Positions 6,609-12,536 of a stretch of 12,536 bases of DNA are shown here, in pieces. The notes under the pieces were generated by a model. It worked only from the letters and a program-made list of their open reading frames with translations, was not told the origin of the DNA and made no database searches. A program made the position numbers and the translations under genes. The stretch is from JANNGZ01 sp031404155 (lineage in GTDB: Bacteria; Pseudomonadota; Gammaproteobacteria; Burkholderiales; Burkholderiaceae_C), in assembly GCA_031404155.1 (NCBI GenBank), contig JANNGZ010000406.1, forward strand, positions 1 to 12,536, read 5' to 3'. Positions within the stretch are counted from its first letter, which is position 1, and the number at the start of each line of letters is the position of its first letter.

Positions 6609-7328
6609 ATGAACACGCCGCTCGACCTGCTGCGCCTGCTGCCCCTGATCGACTGGCTGGCACTGGCCTGGCTGTTCGTGGCCTGGGTCGGCTACGCCAC
6701 CTTTGCCAAGCACCATTCCGACAGCCAGCCCTCGCTGCTCGAACTCACCAATCGCATCCGCCGCCAGTGGATGCTGCAAGCCACCTACCGCGACAACCGC
6801 GTGGTCGACGGCGTGGTGGTGCAGAACCTCTCGACCAGCCCGTCCTTCTTCGCCTCCACCACCATCCTGATCATCGGCGGCCTGCTGGCGGTGCTGGGCA
6901 CCAGCGACAAGGCGACCGAACTGGTGCGCGAGATTCCGTTTGCCGCGCGCACCACCGCGCTGGTGTTCGACATGAAGCTGGTGCTGCTCGCCGGCATCTT
7001 CGTCTACTCCTTCTTCCGCTTCACCTGGAGCCTGCGCCAGTACGGCTTCGGTGCGCTGATGGTGGCCAGCGCGCCGGAGCACTTCGCGAGCGAGCAGCAA
7101 CGCGAGGCCTTTGCCGAACGTGCCGGCCGGGTCATGGGCCTGGCCGCCGAGACCTTCAACGACGGGCTGCGCGGCTACTACATGAGCTTCGCGGTGATGG
7201 CCTGGTTCTTCTCGCCGATCGCGTTCATCGTCGCCACCGCGGCCGTGGTCTGGGTGCTGTACTGGCGCGAGTTCAAGTCCGACGTGCTGGAGCTGTTGCG
7301 CGACACCGAAGTACCGCGCGAGCCCTGA
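6609..7328 (+). CDS. DUF599-family membrane protein
   Basis: A 239-residue inner-membrane protein of unknown function. It has about four or five hydrophobic segments: 11-32; 80-97; 116-136; and a long one at 191-218 that may cross twice. The conserved-looking region RIRRQWMLQATYRDNRVVDGVVVQNLSTSPSFFASTTILIIGGL (49-92) matches my memory of DUF599 proteins, which share R-W-M, NR.VD and SFFAST-ILI. A soluble stretch at about 150-186 contains FASEQQREAF and ends in AETFNDGLRGYYMSF. It starts without a ribosome site directly after a -10-like box. Its stop codon (7326-7328) lies at the left edge of the 7326-7518 inverted-repeat element. No function can be inferred from its neighbours. Confidence 0.85.
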   Translation: MNTPLDLLRLLPLIDWLALAWLFVAWVGYATFAKHHSDSQPSLLELTNRIRRQWMLQATYRDNRVVDGVVVQNLSTSPSFFASTTILIIGGLLAVLGTSDKATELVREIPFAARTTALVFDMKLVLLAGIFVYSFFRFTWSLRQYGFGALMVASAPEHFASEQQREAFAERAGRVMGLAAETFNDGLRGYYMSFAVMAWFFSPIAFIVATAAVVWVLYWREFKSDVLELLRDTEVPREP

Positions 7329-7518
7329 GAGGCTGAGAGTCTTTCGATCATGCCCGCTCATCACGCCAAAACGCGCCCGCTCGTCGTTGCAAATGCTCGC
7401 CATAGCCCGAGCTATGGCTGTGCCAAAGCCAAGCGAAGCGCAGGCTACGCCTGCTGTGGCCTAGATCGGACGCCTTTTGGCGCGCTGCTCGGACACGCTC
7501 GAAAAACTCTCAGCCTCT
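7326..7518. mobile_element. MITE-like element with long imperfect terminal inverted repeats
   Basis: Bases 7328-7383 and the reverse complement of 7463-7518 agree at 44 of 56 positions without gaps. The outermost 13 are identical (AGAGGCTGAGAGT / ACTCTCAGCCTCT), 6 more match after one mismatch, and an inner block CGCCAAAA/TTTTGGCG also matches. Between the arms are two perfect hairpins: GCCATAGC-CCGA-GCTATGGC (7399-7418) and GCAGGC-TAC-GCCTGC (7440-7454). A 6-bp direct repeat GAGCCC flanks it (7320-7325 and 7519-7524) and could be a target-site duplication, but six bases may be chance. No credible ORF is inside. It lies between convergent genes and could also end transcription from both sides. 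Non-autonomous mobile element is the best guess; a structured dispersed repeat is the alternative. Confidence 0.6.
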
Positions 7519-7535
7519 GAGCCCGCAGCGCCGCA

Positions 7536-8537
7536 TCAGGGCAGCGCGAGGAAGGCCTTCACCGGTTGCACCGACGCCGCCGGGTCCTCTTCCTGCGGCA
7601 CATGGCCGAGTTCGGGAAAGCGCACCAACTGCGAGCCCTTGATCAGACGCTCGAAGGTGTCGCTGGTCGCCACCGGAATCAGCCGGTCGCGCTCACCCCA
7701 GAGGATCAGCGTCGGCAGCTTCAGCTGCGCAATGCGTGCCTCGGCCTCGCGCCCGCGCTCGCCGGGTTCTTCGAGTTGTGCGAAGCGCTGCACCAGGGCA
7801 TGCCGGTTGCCCGCGCGCAGCGTGAGTTCGAAGTAGCGGTCGACCAGTTCCGGCGTCACACGCTGCGGGTCGCCGTACACGTTGCGCACACTGGCTTCGA
7901 CCATCGAGCGCGGCAGCAGGTGTTCGGTGAGCCGGTTCAGCACTGATACGCTTGCAAGCCGAAAACCCAGCGGCATCGACGCCGGCTCGAACGCCGGCCC
8001 CGAGGCGTCGACCAGCACCAGCTTGGCCACGCGCGCCGGCGCCATCGCGGCGGTGCGCCAGGCCACCTCGCCGCCGAGCGAATTGCCGCCGATCGCAAAG
8101 CGCTGCACCTTCAGCGTGTCCATCAACTCGAGCACGAAGCGGGCATAGCTGTCGCCGCGGTAGTCGCCCTTGGCGTTCGGCCCGGTGAGGCCGAAGCCGG
8201 GCAGGTCGAAGCTGATCACGCGCCGCTCCGCGGCCAGCACCTTGACCCACCCCTCCCAGGTGTGCAGGCTCGCCGAGGTGCCGTGCACCAGCACCACCGG
8301 CGTGGGGTCGTCGCGTGGCCCGACATCGCGCAGATGTACCCGCAGGCCGCCCACGTCCACGAACTGCGACGGCGCGGTGGCCCAGCGGGTGACAAGTGCG
8401 GCCACCGGCCGGTCGGGCTCGCGCATCACGGTCAGCGTGAGCACGACCGCCACCAGCAGCGCCACCACGATCCGCGGCAACCAGCCTCCGAGCCGGCCTG
8501 GGTCCCTGGTGGCGGCGACGACGGGTGTCGCGGTCAT
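7536..8537 (-). CDS. Membrane-anchored alpha/beta hydrolase
   Basis: A 333-residue alpha/beta-hydrolase-fold enzyme. One hydrophobic segment (about 21-38) serves as an N-terminal membrane anchor or uncleaved signal, placing the catalytic domain probably on the periplasmic side. Catalytic parts: oxyanion HGT (85-87), nucleophile elbow GGNSLGG with S153, acid D284 in WGERDRLIP, and H312 in LGHVPQEEDP. An acid-to-histidine layout and a cap region (about 182-255) typical of the family are present. The substrate cannot be told; lipase, esterase and C-C hydrolase activities all occur in this fold. The start is the ATG at 8537, with GGAGG 7 nt upstream; the frame stays open to 8672, but those residues look like out-of-frame trhO sequence. 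It follows trhO by 58 nt on the same strand, so it is likely co-transcribed. Confidence 0.9.
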   Translation of the reverse strand: MTATPVVAATRDPGRLGGWLPRIVVALLVAVVLTLTVMREPDRPVAALVTRWATAPSQFVDVGGLRVHLRDVGPRDDPTPVVLVHGTSASLHTWEGWVKVLAAERRVISFDLPGFGLTGPNAKGDYRGDSYARFVLELMDTLKVQRFAIGGNSLGGEVAWRTAAMAPARVAKLVLVDASGPAFEPASMPLGFRLASVSVLNRLTEHLLPRSMVEASVRNVYGDPQRVTPELVDRYFELTLRAGNRHALVQRFAQLEEPGERGREAEARIAQLKLPTLILWGERDRLIPVATSDTFERLIKGSQLVRFPELGHVPQEEDPAASVQPVKAFLALP

Positions 8538-8599
8538 CAGGCAACCTCCGTACTGCGTACTGCGGTGAATTCGCCTTTCGGGCGGCCGGGCAGGCTCAT
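8537..8599 (-). CDS. Possible 20-codon ORF bridging trhO and the hydrolase
   Basis: On the minus strand an ATG overlaps the trhO stop as ATGA (8599-8596). It reads 20 codons (MSLPGRPKGEFTAVRSTEVA) and ends in TGA, which overlaps the hydrolase ATG as TGATG at 8537. A GGAGG ribosome site lies 4 nt before its ATG, inside the last trhO codons. The hydrolase's own GGAGG lies inside this ORF. The geometry fits a translational-coupling leader or small protein. It could be chance in GC-rich sequence, since short open frames are common and I cannot test conservation. It contains a 7-bp tandem duplication, GTACTGC twice (8550-8563). Confidence 0.35.
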   Translation of the reverse strand: MSLPGRPKGEFTAVRSTEVA

Positions 8600-9333
8600 G
8601 CCGCCTCCAGGCTGGTGCCGAGCGAGACCCGTTCGTCGAAGACAAAACACTCACCCCGCCAATGCGGCGCACCGGGCACCTGCTCGAAGTACCTCAGGAT
8701 GCCGCCGTCGAGCTGAACCACATGCTCGATGCCGGCTTCGTGCATCAGCAGCGCAGCCTTCTCGCAGCGGATGCCGCCGGTGCAGTAGCTCACCACCGTC
8801 TTGCCCCCCAACGCGTCTCGGTGCGCCTGCACGGCGGACGGGAATTCGCTGAACTTGCTGAGATGCAAGCTCAGCGCGCCATCGAACGCGCCCGCGTCCA
8901 CCTCGAAGGCATTGCGCGTGTCGAGCATCAGCAGCGGTCGGCCGGCATCGTCATGGCCCTGGGCGAGCCAGCGCGCCAGCGTGGGTGCGGTCACGCACGG
9001 CGCACGGCCCAGGCCGGGCTGGACCGTGGGCCAGTCCATGCGGATGATCTCGCGCTTGATCTTGACGTTCAGGCGCCGAAACGGCACCGCGGCGCTGAAG
9101 CTCTCTTTGGTCTCGATGGCGGCAAAGCGCGGGTCTTCGCGCAGCGCCGCGAGCCAGCCGCGAACCGCAGGCTCCGTGCCCGCGAGGACGAGGTTGATGC
9201 CCTCGCAGGCGAGCAGCACCGTGCCCTTGAGCCCACGCGCCTGCGCCGCGTTCAACAGGTGCTCGCGCAGGGCACGCAACTCGTCGAGCGCGGTGAAGCG
9301 GTAGGCGCTGATGTTGAGCGCGGGTGTGGGCAT
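8596..9333 (-). CDS. trhO: tRNA uridine(34) hydroxylase, rhodanese-domain protein (short form)
   Basis: A 245-residue TrhO (YceA-type) protein. It takes part in O2-dependent hydroxylation of uridine 34 in certain tRNAs, the first step towards 5-methoxy/carboxymethoxyuridine. The N-terminal acylphosphatase-like region (about 1-95) contains KGTVLLACEGIN (36-47) and FRRLNVKIKREI (85-96), family hallmarks. The rhodanese domain (about 127-225) has DTRN at 138-141 and the active loop YCTGGIRCEKA, with C184 as catalytic cysteine and C190 nearby. The E. coli protein is about 350 residues and has a further cysteine-rich C-terminal region after VFDERVS; this protein ends nine residues past that point. 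The ATG at 9333 has no Shine-Dalgarno and lies 9 nt after a minus-strand TACAAT box. Divergent from dnaE. Confidence 0.93.
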   Translation of the reverse strand: MPTPALNISAYRFTALDELRALREHLLNAAQARGLKGTVLLACEGINLVLAGTEPAVRGWLAALREDPRFAAIETKESFSAAVPFRRLNVKIKREIIRMDWPTVQPGLGRAPCVTAPTLARWLAQGHDDAGRPLLMLDTRNAFEVDAGAFDGALSLHLSKFSEFPSAVQAHRDALGGKTVVSYCTGGIRCEKAALLMHEAGIEHVVQLDGGILRYFEQVPGAPHWRGECFVFDERVSLGTSLEAA

Positions 9334-9340
9334 GGCGCGG

Positions 9341-9394
9341 GCATTGTAGGAAGGCTGCGCGCCCGGGTCGGCCGCGGCCGGCTTCCTACAATGC
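9341..9394. promoter_or_regulatory. Symmetric divergent promoter of trhO and dnaE
   Basis: A perfect 13-bp inverted repeat (GCATTGTAGGAAG at 9341-9353, CTTCCTACAATGC at 9382-9394) surrounds a 28-nt GC-rich spacer in the 65-bp gap. Each arm contains TACAAT in outward orientation: plus strand at 9387-9392, 6 nt before the dnaE ATG; minus strand at 9348-9343, 9 nt before the trhO ATG. With normal sigma-70 spacing, transcription would start at or within about 3 nt of each ATG. No -35 consensus is visible in the spacer, and neither gene has a clear Shine-Dalgarno. The dyad may also be an operator. Confidence 0.55.
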
Positions 9395-9398
9395 AGGT

Positions 9399-12536
<3,138 letters not shown>

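Noticed and set aside
7477..7836. Plus-strand open frame of 119 codons across the inverted-repeat element and hydrolase 3' end
   Set aside because: It starts inside the repeat element and runs antisense to the conserved hydrolase catalytic region, with Ser/Arg-rich shadow composition.
8572..8584. Small hairpin between trhO and the hydrolase as a terminator
   Set aside because: Only a 4-bp stem and no T-run on the minus strand; the two genes are more likely co-transcribed.

Overview
The window is a high-GC, densely packed chromosomal segment from a betaproteobacterium. It is most likely a member of Burkholderiales in the Rubrivivax/Leptothrix/Ideonella-like group. The lineage call is inferred from overall protein character (DnaE, GluQRS, a short TrhO, a FKBP with a Burkholderiales-type loop insert, a PEP-CTERM/DUF1566 protein) and from GC-rich palindromic repeats; no database search was possible.

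Layout. Positions 1-1117 (+) hold the 3' part of a DEAD-box RNA helicase. Positions 1233-1997 (+) encode an exported PEP-CTERM protein with a DUF1566-like domain, followed by a strong intrinsic terminator and a REP-like palindrome cluster. Positions 2290-4620 (-) hold a tight set transcribed leftward: LysR-type regulator, then gluQ (TGATG overlap), then a FKBP-type prolyl isomerase. Diverging from the regulator, positions 4713-6559 (+) form an operon of pirin, DoxX-family membrane protein and NAD(P)H-dependent FMN reductase. A DUF599-like membrane protein with its own promoter follows (6609-7328). A roughly 190-bp element with long imperfect terminal inverted repeats separates it from a convergent leftward pair: trhO (8596-9333) and a membrane-anchored alpha/beta hydrolase (7536-8537), bridged by a possible 20-codon ORF. 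dnaE (DNA polymerase III alpha) starts at 9399 (+), divergent from trhO, and runs off the right end.

How the genes fit. The LysR protein resembles E. coli YhaJ, and the divergent genes resemble pirin (YhhW/YhaK family), YqjF (DoxX) and flavin reductases. In E. coli, YhaJ controls scattered yqjF and yhaK genes in response to nitroaromatic breakdown products. Here the comparable parts are contiguous and look like a quinone/aromatic or redox-stress response module. The other genes are housekeeping: tRNA modification (gluQ, trhO), RNA remodelling, protein folding and replication.

The most notable non-gene signals are: a palindromic repeat inserted in frame inside the pirin gene (about 28 extra residues); the MITE-like element at 7326-7518; and a symmetric divergent dnaE/trhO promoter whose -10 boxes lie so close to both ATGs that the mRNAs may be leaderless. 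I saw no tRNA, rRNA, CRISPR array, transposase or phage gene.
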